Positions 43,570 to 53,094 of a stretch of DNA of 64,000 bases are shown piece after piece. The DNA is taken from the NCBI GenBank assembly GCA_029880855.1, contig JAOUNS010000007.1:62001-126000 (forward strand), written 5' to 3'. Source of the DNA: Gammaproteobacteria bacterium (GTDB lineage: Bacteria > Pseudomonadota > Gammaproteobacteria > UBA6429 > Thiohalophilaceae). Under the pieces are notes generated by a model. That model saw only the letters and a list, made by a program, of their open reading frames with translations. It searched no databases and was not told where the DNA came from. How positions within the stretch are numbered: the first letter of the stretch is position 1; each line of letters opens with the position of its first letter. The position numbers were made by a program, and so were the translations under genes.

Positions 43570-43601
43570 TAATAAAACCATAAAATCAGGTTGGCAGAAT
43601 A

Positions 43602-44819
43602 ATGAAAGCAATCAGATATCGTGAAATTGACGGCAACAGTCTCGGTTACTTCGCCCTGGTGGGGATACTGGGATTAATCGTTGCGGCAGGCGGACTTGCA
43701 GCCTTGTATATGGAACATAACGGCCACTGGGTGACCGGCATGACCAATCAGGTTGTCTGGGGTATGCCCCACGTCTTCGCCGTGTTCCTGATCGTTGCTG
43801 CATCCGGTGCATTGAATGTTGCCTCCATCTCGTCCGTCTTCAACAAGAAGGCATACAAGCCGCTGGCGCCGCTTTCCGCGATTTTGGCTGTTTGCCTGTT
43901 GCTCGGCGGTCTGACTGTCCTGGTTCTGGACCTGGGTCAACCGGATCGACTGGTTGTCGCCATGACCAAATACAACTTCAAATCCATTTTCGCCTGGAAC
44001 ATGATCCTTTATAACGGCTTCATCGCCATTGTTGCGGTCTATATCTGGTTGATGATGGAACGCAAGATGAACGTCTACAGCAAGTATGCCGGCTTCGCCG
44101 CCTTCTTCTGGCGACTCATCCTGACCACCGGTACCGGTTCTATTTTTGGCTTTATCGTTGCCCGTCAGGCCTACGATGCCGCCATTATGGCGCCGATGTT
44201 CGTGATCATGTCGTTTGCCTATGGTCTGGCTGTTTTCATGCTGGTCATGATGGCTTCCTACAAATGGTCCGGTCGTGAACTGGGTGAAGGTACTATCCAG
44301 CGCATGAAGAGCCTGCTGGGTGTCTTTATCGGCGCCGTACTCTACTTCCTGCTCGCCTATCATCTGACCAACCTGTACGGTACAGAAAACCATGGCGTGG
44401 AAGCCTTCCTGCTGGTTGACGGCGGAATTTATACCAAACTGTTCTGGTACGGCACAATCCTGATCGGCTGCCTGGCTCCCCTGTTCCTGATCTTCTGCCG
44501 CTTTACCAAGAACTCGAACACAGCCATTGTGATTGCCTGTATTCTGGTAATCCTCGGCGGTCTGTCCCAGATGTATGTCATCATCATCGGCGGTCAGGCC
44601 TACCCGATGGAAATGTTCCCCGGCAAGATCGTTGAGTCCGGTTTCTTTGATGGCGGTGTGAAAAGCTATACACCCACGCTGGCAGAAACCCTGTTGGGTT
44701 TGGGCGGCTTTGCCCTGGCCCTGATCATGGTTTCGCTGGCAGTTAAAGTTCTGCGTTGCCTGCCGGTCAGCATGGCCGACAAAGACGTAGACCCGCACTA
44801 CAAGGCTGAGGCCAAGTAA
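43602..44819 (+). CDS. dsrP: NrfD-type membrane subunit DsrP
   Basis: The 405-residue protein has about ten membrane helices in the NrfD/PsrC pattern and is expected to exchange electrons with quinones. It is the last gene of the MKLJOP block and is followed by a repeat hairpin. Confidence 0.95.
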   Translation: MKAIRYREIDGNSLGYFALVGILGLIVAAGGLAALYMEHNGHWVTGMTNQVVWGMPHVFAVFLIVAASGALNVASISSVFNKKAYKPLAPLSAILAVCLLLGGLTVLVLDLGQPDRLVVAMTKYNFKSIFAWNMILYNGFIAIVAVYIWLMMERKMNVYSKYAGFAAFFWRLILTTGTGSIFGFIVARQAYDAAIMAPMFVIMSFAYGLAVFMLVMMASYKWSGRELGEGTIQRMKSLLGVFIGAVLYFLLAYHLTNLYGTENHGVEAFLLVDGGIYTKLFWYGTILIGCLAPLFLIFCRFTKNSNTAIVIACILVILGGLSQMYVIIIGGQAYPMEMFPGKIVESGFFDGGVKSYTPTLAETLLGLGGFALALIMVSLAVKVLRCLPVSMADKDVDPHYKAEAK

Positions 44820-44830
44820 ATTTAAAAGAT

Positions 44831-44894
44831 CAACGCAGAGACACAGAGAAAATACTTGGCTTGGCTTTTCTCTGTATGCTTTGTGTCTCTGCGT
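44831..44894. repeat. Inverted interspersed repeat between dsrP and dsrN
   Basis: CAACGCAGAGACACAGAGAA (from 44831) and, on the minus strand, ACGCAGAGACACAAAGC (from 44894) form an imperfect hairpin. A third fragment, CTCTGTGTCTCTGTGTTG, lies at 44961-44978. The element belongs to the same family as those at 51042 and 53510 and could act as a terminator or processing site. Confidence 0.6.
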
Positions 44895-44997
44895 ATGAAA
44901 TTAACTGTTAATACACTTAACAGCTAAAAACTCAGTGAAACATTGATTTTCCTCCATGTACTCTGTGTCTCTGTGTTGGGTTTAATCACTATCAACA

Positions 44998-46371
44998 ATG
45001 AACCGCCTGTTTATCTCCGCTGCCCACAAGTCTTCCGGTAAAACCACTCTCAGTATCGGTTTGTGCCATGCCTTGCGGACGCGTGGCGAGGTCGTACAGG
45101 CATTCAAGAAAGGTCCCGACTATATCGACCCCATGTGGCTGGGTCAGGCCACCGGGCGTCCCTGCATCAATCTGGATTTCTACACCATGCAGCGTGCAGA
45201 GATCATGCAGCGATTCACACAATATTCAGACGGTGCCACGATCAGTCTGATCGAAGGCAACAAGGGACTGTATGATGGACTGGATCTGGATGGCTCGAAC
45301 AGCAATGCCGCACTGGCCAAGCTGCTCGCAGCGCCGGTGGTGCTGGTCATTGATGTACGCGGCATGACCCGTGGTATCGCCCCGCTGCTGCTGGGCTATC
45401 AGGCCTTTGATGCGGAGATCAACATCGCCGGTGTGATCTTCAATCAGGTCGGCGGCAGTCGCCATGAGTCCAAACTGCATGCGGTGGTGGAACACTACAC
45501 CGATATGAAAGTGATCGGCGCCGTGGCCAGGGACAAAAACATGGAGATCAAGGAGCGCCATCTCGGCCTGATCCCCAGCAATGAAGCCCACGCCGCCATG
45601 GAACAGATTGCCCGTATCGGTGACAGCGTGGCCCGCCAGATTGATCTGGATTTGTTAAAACAACTTGCCGGAGGCGCACCTGCACCCGCCGTAACAGAGA
45701 TACCTGTGATACAGACCGGTAAAACCCCGGATCTGCGTATCGGTGTGATACGCGATGAGGCCTTTGGATTTTATTACCAGGATGATCTGCAATCCTTGCG
45801 CGATGCCGGCGCCAAACTGATTTTTATTGATGCCTTGCGTGATACCGCACTGCCCCAGATTGATGCCTTGTTCGTTGGCGGCGGTTTTCCGGAATCGTTT
45901 TTAAGCGAGCTCAACGCCAACCATTCCCTGCGCAACGCCATTCGCGATGCGATTGAAAACAACCTGCCGGCCTATGCCGAATGCGGCGGCCTGATGTATC
46001 TGGCCCGCACGATCCGCTGGCATGATCAGGAATATGCCATGTGTGGTGTTATTCCAACCGATGTGGTGATGCATGAAAAACCCCAGGGGCGCGGCTATAC
46101 CTGTTTACAGGAAACCGCCGGCCATCCCTGGTCAGCACTGGATTCAAACCAGACGGTAATGGCCCACGAATTCCATTATTCCGCCCTGATTAATACCGAT
46201 CCCGATCTGACCTATGCCTATGCGGTCAAGCGCGGCCACGGTATAGACGGACAACATGATGGTATCGTTTATAAAAACCTGCTGGCCGGCTACACCCATT
46301 TACGCGACACCGGGCAAAACCACTGGACCCGGCGTTTTGTCGATTATATTTATAAATGCCAATCAACCTGA
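44998..46371 (+). CDS. dsrN: Siroheme amidase-like protein DsrN
   Basis: The 457-residue protein has the CobB/CbiA layout: P-loop-like N-terminus (HKSSGKTTLSIGL) and a C-terminal glutamine amidotransferase domain with the nucleophile in YAECGGLMYL. DsrN is thought to amidate siroheme to the form used in DsrAB. Confidence 0.94.
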   Translation: MNRLFISAAHKSSGKTTLSIGLCHALRTRGEVVQAFKKGPDYIDPMWLGQATGRPCINLDFYTMQRAEIMQRFTQYSDGATISLIEGNKGLYDGLDLDGSNSNAALAKLLAAPVVLVIDVRGMTRGIAPLLLGYQAFDAEINIAGVIFNQVGGSRHESKLHAVVEHYTDMKVIGAVARDKNMEIKERHLGLIPSNEAHAAMEQIARIGDSVARQIDLDLLKQLAGGAPAPAVTEIPVIQTGKTPDLRIGVIRDEAFGFYYQDDLQSLRDAGAKLIFIDALRDTALPQIDALFVGGGFPESFLSELNANHSLRNAIRDAIENNLPAYAECGGLMYLARTIRWHDQEYAMCGVIPTDVVMHEKPQGRGYTCLQETAGHPWSALDSNQTVMAHEFHYSALINTDPDLTYAYAVKRGHGIDGQHDGIVYKNLLAGYTHLRDTGQNHWTRRFVDYIYKCQST

Positions 46372-46383
46372 CGGAGAGATGCA

Positions 46384-46695
46384 ATGATTACAGTCACCCC
46401 GGAAGCCGCTGCACAAATCAAGGCAGCGGCCAAACAAAGCCAGGCCGAAGGTCTGCCCCTGCGCATGGCCGCCACACAGGCTCCCGATGGCAACATTCAG
46501 TACGGGATGGGTTTTGCCGATGATGAAACCGAAAATGATCTGACCTTTAAATCGGAGGGAGTCACCATTGTCGTCGCGCCGACCAGTTTTGAGCTGTTGA
46601 AGAACACCATTATTGATTATGTTCAGCTTGATTCCGGTGAAATGAATTTCATCTTCAGAAATCCGAACGATCCCAATTTTAAGCAGGTTCAATAA
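46384..46695 (+). CDS. dsrR: A-type scaffold-like protein DsrR
   Basis: The 103-residue IscA-fold protein (MITVTPEAAAQIKAAAKQ...) lacks all the cysteines needed to bind a cluster, as is characteristic of DsrR. In Allochromatium it affects dsr expression after transcription. It starts 12 nt after dsrN. No dsrS follows. Confidence 0.94.
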   Translation: MITVTPEAAAQIKAAAKQSQAEGLPLRMAATQAPDGNIQYGMGFADDETENDLTFKSEGVTIVVAPTSFELLKNTIIDYVQLDSGEMNFIFRNPNDPNFKQVQ

Positions 46696-46766
46696 ACCAG
46701 TCCGTCTGTTACCCGGCACGCCATCTGCTAAAATTGCTGGAACAATAATAACGCCAGGGAGACACC

Positions 46767-47828
46767 ATGCCGGCCGAAAGCAAATCAGAACGGTTTCATG
46801 AAATAGATCTGCTGCGCTTCCTGGCGGCCTTTGCGGTCCTGTTGTTTCATTACACCTGGCGTGGCTGGTCAGCGGACAATATGAGTGATGTCAGCTTTAC
46901 CGGTCTGGGTGAATTCTTCAAATACGGTTATCTTGGCGTTCACCTGTTTTTTATTATCAGTGGTTTCGTCATTCTGATGACCGCCATGAACAAGGATCTG
47001 ACCGGTTTTACCATCTCCCGTATCACTCGCCTGTTTCCCGCCTACTGGTTTGCCGTGTCACTGACTGCACTCGTAACACTCTGGATTGGCGGCACACGCT
47101 ATCAGGTGGATATCAAGCAATACCTGATTAATCTCACCATGTTGCACCGGTTTGTTAATGTGCCCAGTGTGGATGGTGTGTACTGGAGTCTGGTGGTTGA
47201 ACTGAAGTTCTACCTGCTGATCTTCCTGATCATTCTGATCAACCATATCCGATATATCCAGTGGTACCTGTTTGGCTGGCTGGCCGCCTCCCTTATTCTG
47301 TTCCATTTCGGCCATATTCCGGTCATCGGCTTTTTCCTGTTTCCCGAATGGAGCAGCTATTTTATCGCCGGGGCGGTCTTTTTCCTGATCCGTCGGGAAG
47401 GTATGGATCGGTACAAATTTATCCTGCTGCTCGGCGCGTATTATCTTTCCATGCAAACCCTGTATGCCTCGCTGCATGGACCACCAAACAACGGCCATGC
47501 TGTCGAGACCGACACATACCTGATCATTGCCGCACTGGTCAGCCTGTTTTATTTGATCTTTATCGCCATCGCCTTCGGCAAGGCACACATTATCAATCGA
47601 CCGGGTTTTGTCCTGCTGGGTGCGTTGACCTATCCTGTCTATCTAATCCACCAAAACATCGGCTTTATGCTGTTTAATGTGTTCAACACCTCGGCCAATA
47701 AATATATCCTGTTGGCCGCTGTCACCGGGCTGATGCTGCTGGGCGCCTGGTTGATCCACACGCAAATCGAAAAACGCTTTGCCCCCGTTTTGAAACGGGC
47801 CCTGATCAGGGTGCTGCCCAAGTCATGA
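46767..47828 (+). CDS. Acyltransferase-3 family membrane protein (OafA-like)
   Basis: The 353-residue protein has about ten helices and the family start (EIDLLRFLAAFAVLLFHY), with conserved His and Arg in the first helices. Such enzymes O-acylate polysaccharides or lipids. It overlaps the following SGNH hydrolase gene (ATGA), a pairing known for surface-polysaccharide acetylation. An AGGGAGA site precedes the ATG. Confidence 0.88.
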   Translation: MPAESKSERFHEIDLLRFLAAFAVLLFHYTWRGWSADNMSDVSFTGLGEFFKYGYLGVHLFFIISGFVILMTAMNKDLTGFTISRITRLFPAYWFAVSLTALVTLWIGGTRYQVDIKQYLINLTMLHRFVNVPSVDGVYWSLVVELKFYLLIFLIILINHIRYIQWYLFGWLAASLILFHFGHIPVIGFFLFPEWSSYFIAGAVFFLIRREGMDRYKFILLLGAYYLSMQTLYASLHGPPNNGHAVETDTYLIIAALVSLFYLIFIAIAFGKAHIINRPGFVLLGALTYPVYLIHQNIGFMLFNVFNTSANKYILLAAVTGLMLLGAWLIHTQIEKRFAPVLKRALIRVLPKS

Positions 47829-48583
47829 AGTCGCGCCGGCTCATCGTCTTATTTTATGTGCTGGCAGTGCACCTGTTTCTGTTCGTCATCTTCTGGAAGC
47901 CCGGTTTCTACCACCGCATCAATCCCTTCAGTAACGAACATACCGTCACCTACGAGATCTTTTATCACAACATGCTGGCCCTGCAGTTGCGCACCGATGC
48001 CGTTTTGCAGCGGCGGATCGAGCTTAAACTGAACCCCGCCCCCATCCTGTTTATCGGCGACAGCATTATCCAGGGTATGTGTGTGTCGTGCATCAGTAAG
48101 GATGCGGTGAATTTCGGTATCGGATTGGACACGACACATGGTGTGCTTGAACGCATCAGCCAATATCAAACATTGCAGCAGGCCCGCGCTGTCGTCCTTG
48201 CCATCGGTCTGAATGACACCCGGGTGCGTAACAATGACGAGATATTGGCCGGCTATCGTGCGATATTGCAGCGCATCCCCCGCCACATCCCGGTCATTTT
48301 CAGCGCGGTATTACCCATCGCCGCTAACCCGCGTTGGCCCGGTGACACCAATGACCGGATCAAGGCATTGAACCATGCAGCCAAAACTCTCTGTGCGACA
48401 CGAACCGGTTGCCACTTTGTGGACTACAGCAAGGCGCTTGCCACACCGCACGGCCGGCTCGCACCGGACAAACATGTCGGTGACGGCATCCATCCAAACA
48501 CTGACGCCTATCAGGCACTCATTGCCGAGTTCAAATTCACCCTCATCCAGATCGGTTTAATCAACCCGGAATATATACACTAA
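47825..48583 (+). CDS. SGNH/GDSL-type hydrolase, membrane anchored
   Basis: The 252-residue protein has an N-terminal helix (about 5-24) and SGNH blocks: FIGDSII (Ser80), a glycine block, GLNDTRV (Asn) and GDGIHPNTDAY (Asp/His). It is probably a periplasmic esterase or acyltransferase working with the preceding acyltransferase. Confidence 0.86.
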   Translation: MKSRRLIVLFYVLAVHLFLFVIFWKPGFYHRINPFSNEHTVTYEIFYHNMLALQLRTDAVLQRRIELKLNPAPILFIGDSIIQGMCVSCISKDAVNFGIGLDTTHGVLERISQYQTLQQARAVVLAIGLNDTRVRNNDEILAGYRAILQRIPRHIPVIFSAVLPIAANPRWPGDTNDRIKALNHAAKTLCATRTGCHFVDYSKALATPHGRLAPDKHVGDGIHPNTDAYQALIAEFKFTLIQIGLINPEYIH

Positions 48584-48715
48584 CTATCTGTTTTCATTCT
48601 ATTTTTTAACCTTGCCGGCGCAGGCAGGCAACGGCAATTTTCACAGATAAATTGGCCTGTTCTGCATCAGAATCTGTTAATATTCAACAATCTGTGTAAC
48701 GAGAAGTCAGCCGGT

Positions 48716-50371
48716 ATGGAAAACGCCACCACCGAACAGACAGAAAAGCCGATCCTCGGCCTGCCGCTGGAGGCACGCAGCGCGCACCTGCACAAGGTCC
48801 TGTTTCATGGCCTTTGGCGCAGTCGTCTGTGCGTGATGTTTCTCTCCCTTTGTTCTTCCATTCTGCTGCTTGGTCTGCTCAGTCTGTGGGGCAAGTCGCT
48901 CAAACCCGAGTATCTCTATGGCGGCATTACCCTGCTCACCGTCTCGTCACTGGGTCTGCTGGGTATTCTGTTCTACCGTATTCAAAACACCCTGCTCGCA
49001 CCACTCACCCAACTGCGCAACTGGGCGGTGGAAATGCATGCCGGTAATCTCTCCTATCGTCTGCCCACCGATTATCCGGGCGAATTCGCCAAACTGGCGG
49101 TAGACATCAACCAGCTGGCGGAAAATCTGCAAAACCTGTCGGAAGACATGCACAGTCAGGTACGCAAACAGACACGCTACATTGAACAGAAAACCCGCTC
49201 GCTGGAGATCATCTATGACGTGGCCGCGAGCATTAACGTCTCCCGTGATCTGGAAGACCTGCTGACCCGCTTCCTGCACACCCTGAAAGATGTCGTCCAT
49301 GCCCGTGCTGCGGTGGTGCGTCTGGTCACCGATGACGGACAAATGCATCTGGTCTCCAGTATCGGGCTGGATGAAGACCTGATGTCACGCGAACAGTTGA
49401 TCCCCTCCGAAAGTTGCCTGTGCGGCAGCGCCTACAATGAGGGCAAGGTATTATTCCAGAGCGACATCAAGGAGTGCGACAAGATTGTCGGTCGCGCCTT
49501 TTTTGGCAAGGAAGATGTAGGCATGGTGGTCGTACCCTTGCAATACCGAGATCGCACCCTGGGTGTTTATAACCTGTTTGTCTATCGTGACGATTATGTG
49601 GATCCCAAAGGTATTGAAGATCTGCTCACCAGTATCGGCCGACATCTGGGTATGGCCATCGACAAGGCCCGCTCCGATGACGCCTATAACCGGTTCTCCA
49701 TCATGGAAGAACGCACCCGCATCGCTCACGAACTGCATGACTCACTGGCCCAGACGCTGGCCAGTTTGCGTTTCCAGGTACGTGTACTGGATGAAACCCT
49801 GCGTCAGGGTCGTGAACAGGCCGTCTGGCATGAACTGGAACAGATCGAGATCAACCTTGATGAAGCCTACGCCGAACTGCGTGAATTAATCACCCACTTC
49901 CGCGCCCCCATCGATCACCGGGGTCTGGTGCCGGCGGTGGAACATCTGGTGGATCGATTCCGCAAGCAAACCACCATCCATGTCTTCCTGCAAAAAGAGT
50001 GGAACCTGCTTCACCTGCCGCCCAGCACCGAAGTACAGGTACTGCGCATCATCCAGGAAGCATTAAACAACATACGAAAACACAGCGAAGCGCACAATGT
50101 CCGTATCCTGTTGCGCAGCGATCCCAGCGGTAACTGCATGATCCTCATTGAGGACGATGGTGTCGGTATCGCTGTCAGCCAGGGTGATGAAACCATCGAT
50201 CACTATGGCATGCATATCATGTCCGATCGCGCCAAACAGATTGACGGCGAATTACGCATCGAAAGTGAACCGGGTGAAGGCACCCAGATTATTCTGCAAT
50301 TCAAACATGCCACTCATCATAAACCTGTCAGTATTGAGGTAACACCACCCGTGAAGCGAGTCATCAAATGA
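48716..50371 (+). CDS. NarX/LiaS-type sensor histidine kinase
   Basis: The 551-residue protein has two membrane helices (about 38-58 and 66-88) with only a very short periplasmic loop, a HAMP region (about 88-145), a GAF-like domain (about 165-320), a HisKA_3 domain (phospho-His338 in AHELHDSLAQTL) and an HATPase domain (EALNNIRKHSEAHNV). Cysteines in SCLCG and KECDK (234, 236, 254) resemble the cysteine cluster of the NarX central module. The absence of a periplasmic sensor domain argues against nitrate sensing as in E. coli NarX; a cytosolic redox signal is more likely. Confidence 0.9.
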   Translation: MENATTEQTEKPILGLPLEARSAHLHKVLFHGLWRSRLCVMFLSLCSSILLLGLLSLWGKSLKPEYLYGGITLLTVSSLGLLGILFYRIQNTLLAPLTQLRNWAVEMHAGNLSYRLPTDYPGEFAKLAVDINQLAENLQNLSEDMHSQVRKQTRYIEQKTRSLEIIYDVAASINVSRDLEDLLTRFLHTLKDVVHARAAVVRLVTDDGQMHLVSSIGLDEDLMSREQLIPSESCLCGSAYNEGKVLFQSDIKECDKIVGRAFFGKEDVGMVVVPLQYRDRTLGVYNLFVYRDDYVDPKGIEDLLTSIGRHLGMAIDKARSDDAYNRFSIMEERTRIAHELHDSLAQTLASLRFQVRVLDETLRQGREQAVWHELEQIEINLDEAYAELRELITHFRAPIDHRGLVPAVEHLVDRFRKQTTIHVFLQKEWNLLHLPPSTEVQVLRIIQEALNNIRKHSEAHNVRILLRSDPSGNCMILIEDDGVGIAVSQGDETIDHYGMHIMSDRAKQIDGELRIESEPGEGTQIILQFKHATHHKPVSIEVTPPVKRVIK

Positions 50372-51030
50372 GCCTGCGCGTCCTGTTAATCGACGATCAC
50401 ACCCTGTTCCGCGTCGGCCTGGAAGGCCTGCTCTCCAGTCGAGGTATCGAAGTTGTCGCCTCCGTCAACAGCGGGCAGGAAGGCAAACAACTGGTGGCGG
50501 AACTCAAGCCCGATGTCATCCTGCTCGACATGCGCATGCCCGGCATCGATGGTCTGGGCGTCTTGAAAATGTTACGTGAAGATGGTTTGGCCATGCCCAT
50601 CGCCATGCTTACCACCAGCAGTGAGGAAACCGATCTGGTGGAATCCCTGCGTGCCGGCGCACAAGGCTATTTGCTCAAGGATATGGAACCGGACGATCTG
50701 GTATTGGCATTGCGCGACATCGTTGCCGGGAAAACCGTGGTCGCCCCGGATCTTGCCCCCATCCTCGCCAAAGCAGTACAAGGCAAAAGCGATGAACCGG
50801 CAGGCAATGAAGCCAGTCCGTTTGACGACCTCACCCCGCGTGAAACCGAGATCCTGGGGCTGTTGGCGGAAGGCCAAAGCAACAAAGCCATCGCCCGCAA
50901 CCTCGGCATCTCCGACGGCACCGTCAAACTCCACGTCAAAGCCATCCTGCGCAAACTCGGCGTCCACTCCCGCGTCGAAGCGGCGGTAATGGCCGTGGAA
51001 CAGGGCTTGCAGCGTAGTTCTGTATCATAA
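50368..51030 (+). CDS. NarL/FixJ-type response regulator
   Basis: The 220-residue protein has a receiver domain (Asp9, Asp10, phosphoacceptor Asp54 in LLDMRMPG) and a LuxR-type HTH (LTPRETEILGLLAEGQSNKAIARNL). It overlaps the kinase gene (ATGA) and is its obvious partner. Targets are unknown. Confidence 0.93.
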   Translation: MSLRVLLIDDHTLFRVGLEGLLSSRGIEVVASVNSGQEGKQLVAELKPDVILLDMRMPGIDGLGVLKMLREDGLAMPIAMLTTSSEETDLVESLRAGAQGYLLKDMEPDDLVLALRDIVAGKTVVAPDLAPILAKAVQGKSDEPAGNEASPFDDLTPRETEILGLLAEGQSNKAIARNLGISDGTVKLHVKAILRKLGVHSRVEAAVMAVEQGLQRSSVS

Positions 51031-51041
51031 AACCAAAACCT

Positions 51042-51168
51042 CAACGCAGAGACGCGGAGGCGCAGAGAAAACCATATAAATGATATTTTCAATAACACTA
51101 TCACCCATGCAGTAAACACATCGAAAATAAAATATAAAAACCTCTGCGTCTCAGCGCCTCTGCGTTAA
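51042..51168. repeat. Inverted interspersed repeat after the response regulator
   Basis: Left arm CAACGCAGAGACGCGGAGGC (51042) and right arm, on the minus strand, TTTAACGCAGAGGCGCTGAG (51168), separated by about 70 nt. Same family as 44831-44894. Confidence 0.6.
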
Positions 51169-51196
51169 AGATCTTTAAAAATCAGGATTACTACAT

Positions 51197-51661
51197 ATGA
51201 AAACCTTTACCCAACTTGTTGATGAATGTTTGCAACATATCCAGGAGCTCTTCCCCTGGGATCTGGCAGAAAAGCTGGAGAACGGCAAACCGTTGATTAT
51301 TGACGTACGAGAACCGTACGAATTCGACGCCATGCATATCGAAGGTTCTATCAATGTGCCGCGTGGTATTCTGGAAAGCGCCTGTGAATTTGATTACGAA
51401 GAAACTGTGCCGGAACTGGCCAAAGCCAGAGATAAAGAAGTCATCATCGTCTGCCGCTCCGGACGCCGCAGCGCCCTCGCCGCACTGGTCATGCAGATGA
51501 TGGGTTATGGCAATGTGCTGTCCCTCAAAACCGGCCTGCGCGGCTGGAATGAATTTGAACAGCCCATGCTCGACAAGGACGGTAAAACAGTGGACATCGA
51601 TGATGCGGATGAATACTTCACCGCCAAGCTGAAACCGGAACAGTTGAGTAAAAATTTATAA
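51197..51661 (+). CDS. Rhodanese-domain protein
   Basis: A single rhodanese domain in 154 residues with IIDVREPYEF and active-site Cys86 in VCRSGRRS. It may transfer sulfane sulfur in the cytoplasm. A helical N-terminal extension of about 30 residues precedes the domain. Confidence 0.9.
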   Translation: MKTFTQLVDECLQHIQELFPWDLAEKLENGKPLIIDVREPYEFDAMHIEGSINVPRGILESACEFDYEETVPELAKARDKEVIIVCRSGRRSALAALVMQMMGYGNVLSLKTGLRGWNEFEQPMLDKDGKTVDIDDADEYFTAKLKPEQLSKNL

Positions 51662-51680
51662 CCTTGCCATTTATCCCCTC

Positions 51681-51692
51681 CCCCTGCAGGGG
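51681..51692. repeat. CCCCTGCAGGGG palindrome
   Basis: A 12-bp palindrome inside a C-rich/G-rich segment (CCCTCCCCCTGCAGGGGTTG) downstream of the rhodanese gene. It resembles common intergenic palindromes of proteobacteria and could end transcription. Confidence 0.4.
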
Positions 51693-51848
51693 TTGGGTTA
51701 GGGTCGGATGATCAGAGAGTCTTTTACATTCCCGTGCTCCGTGGTGGAAGCATACCCAGTCCTCTCTCCATTCAATTCCATCTCCAGCCTTTCATTGTTT
51801 CACTTATCTGATACGCTTATATGCAATATCTGTATTAGAGATTTAGCA

Positions 51849-52358
51849 GTGAGAAAAACCATTATTTTTTTATTGTGTTTGAATATATTTCAGGCAGGAC
51901 TAAATCCCGCTTATGCCGGCCCCACCGGCTCTGAAAACAGTGCAACCATAACCAGCACAACAGTTGACAATAAACCAGTAACAATCAGTCAAACCCTTCA
52001 CAAAAAACAAAACGACACCTGGCAGGATTGTCAGTATTACGAAGCAAGCTCAGAGAATATTGACAGGCAGATATATAATAATATTGCACAACATGCACCA
52101 CTCGCAAAGGCAATGATTGACAACGAAATTTCTATAAGCAAAAAACTTTGCGGTACTGCAATCAACCATTATTCCGTGCACGCCATTCTTGGATTTTTAT
52201 TACAAGGGAAGACAGTTGATGAAAACGGAACACTGGATGAAATGAATCTGGACAGATATACCCCTGCAGCCATACATGAATACGCACACAGCTACACAGC
52301 AACACAGCAACATATTTATATAATTATCCAAAGACAAAATCACCACCGTCTTATATGA
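51849..52358 (+). CDS. N-terminal part of a secreted putative metallopeptidase, likely frameshifted
   Basis: I start at a GTG at 51849, which opens a signal peptide (VRKTIIFLLCLNIFQ, cleavage near AYA). The 169-residue part contains HEYAH, an HExxH zinc-peptidase motif. The frame ends shortly after it, and the following ORF continues with protein-like sequence and NEFNAYYHG, which could hold the third ligand. The third reading frame in between reads SKDKITTVLYDDVTS, suggesting small insertions near 52320-52370. The codon use is AT-rich compared with its neighbours, a sign of transfer. Confidence 0.5.
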   Translation: MRKTIIFLLCLNIFQAGLNPAYAGPTGSENSATITSTTVDNKPVTISQTLHKKQNDTWQDCQYYEASSENIDRQIYNNIAQHAPLAKAMIDNEISISKKLCGTAINHYSVHAILGFLLQGKTVDENGTLDEMNLDRYTPAAIHEYAHSYTATQQHIYIIIQRQNHHRLI

Positions 52359-52903
52359 TGACGTTACATCTTGACGGTGAAGGCGATATTAATGTGCCGG
52401 TCGGCAAATCCTTTCCATCACGTATTGTTGCTGACAAACTTGGTGAACAATTCAAAACCAGTCGATTTAACACCTATTTGAACTCTGGCCGTGCCCACGC
52501 TGTCCAGCAAGACGGAATATACGGCCTGCTTAATGAATTCAACGCCTACTACCATGGTGTCGTTGCCTATAACAGCATAAGAAAGAAAAAAATCTGGAAA
52601 AATTATATCAACAATGACACTTGCGAGCCATTCTATGAATTAAAGCTATGGATTCTTGAACATATTTTGATATCAAAAGAAAAATATCCGGATATCTATC
52701 AGGACTTAATCGGCAACAAAACCTACTTTCACGCCTTTACCAATATACACGACAGATTTGCCCGACTCTGCACATATCGCATGAACCTCAAGTCAGCAGC
52801 GGGTAAAGACAAAATGCTGAAAGATTATAAACCCTATATTGACAGACTGAATTCGGAACCTGTTAAGTCTGTAATGAAACAAACGTATTTATGGGCAAAA
52901 TAA
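52355..52903 (+). CDS. C-terminal part of the same putative metallopeptidase
   Basis: The 182-residue frame begins at an ATG overlapping the stop of the previous frame. Its first residues (LDGEGDINVPVGKSFPSRIV) look like the interior of a domain. It includes LLNEFNAYYHG and a helical C-terminus. It has no signal peptide, so if translated alone it would stay in the cytosol. The two parts are best read as one broken gene, although a genuine overlapping pair cannot be excluded. Confidence 0.45.
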   Translation: MMTLHLDGEGDINVPVGKSFPSRIVADKLGEQFKTSRFNTYLNSGRAHAVQQDGIYGLLNEFNAYYHGVVAYNSIRKKKIWKNYINNDTCEPFYELKLWILEHILISKEKYPDIYQDLIGNKTYFHAFTNIHDRFARLCTYRMNLKSAAGKDKMLKDYKPYIDRLNSEPVKSVMKQTYLWAK

Positions 52904-53040
52904 AACAATAGATTATCTGACTTTCCCTGATATTTTCACCCGGACAGATACCCATTGGTTTTCCAACAACTTGATACACTGCATGGGATTAAAATGGTTA
53001 TATACGCAAATTGCCGGTATTGCGCTTGCAGCTGACAGAG

Positions 53041-53069
53041 CCGGATTCCGGCCTACGCCGGAATGACGA
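53041..53069. repeat. Palindromic ATTCCGGC repeat
   Basis: A perfect 8-bp stem ATTCCGGC/GCCGGAAT with CTAC loop (53045-53064), flanked by GATT and GACG. It resembles the widespread GGAATGACG-type palindromes of bacterial intergenic DNA. Confidence 0.6.
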
Positions 53070-53094
53070 AGGGTTATTTTTGGCTGGGGGATTC

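Noticed and set aside
48716-51030. Calling the two-component pair a nitrate sensor NarX/NarL
   Set aside because: The kinase lacks the periplasmic nitrate-binding domain, and no nitrate reductase genes are nearby.
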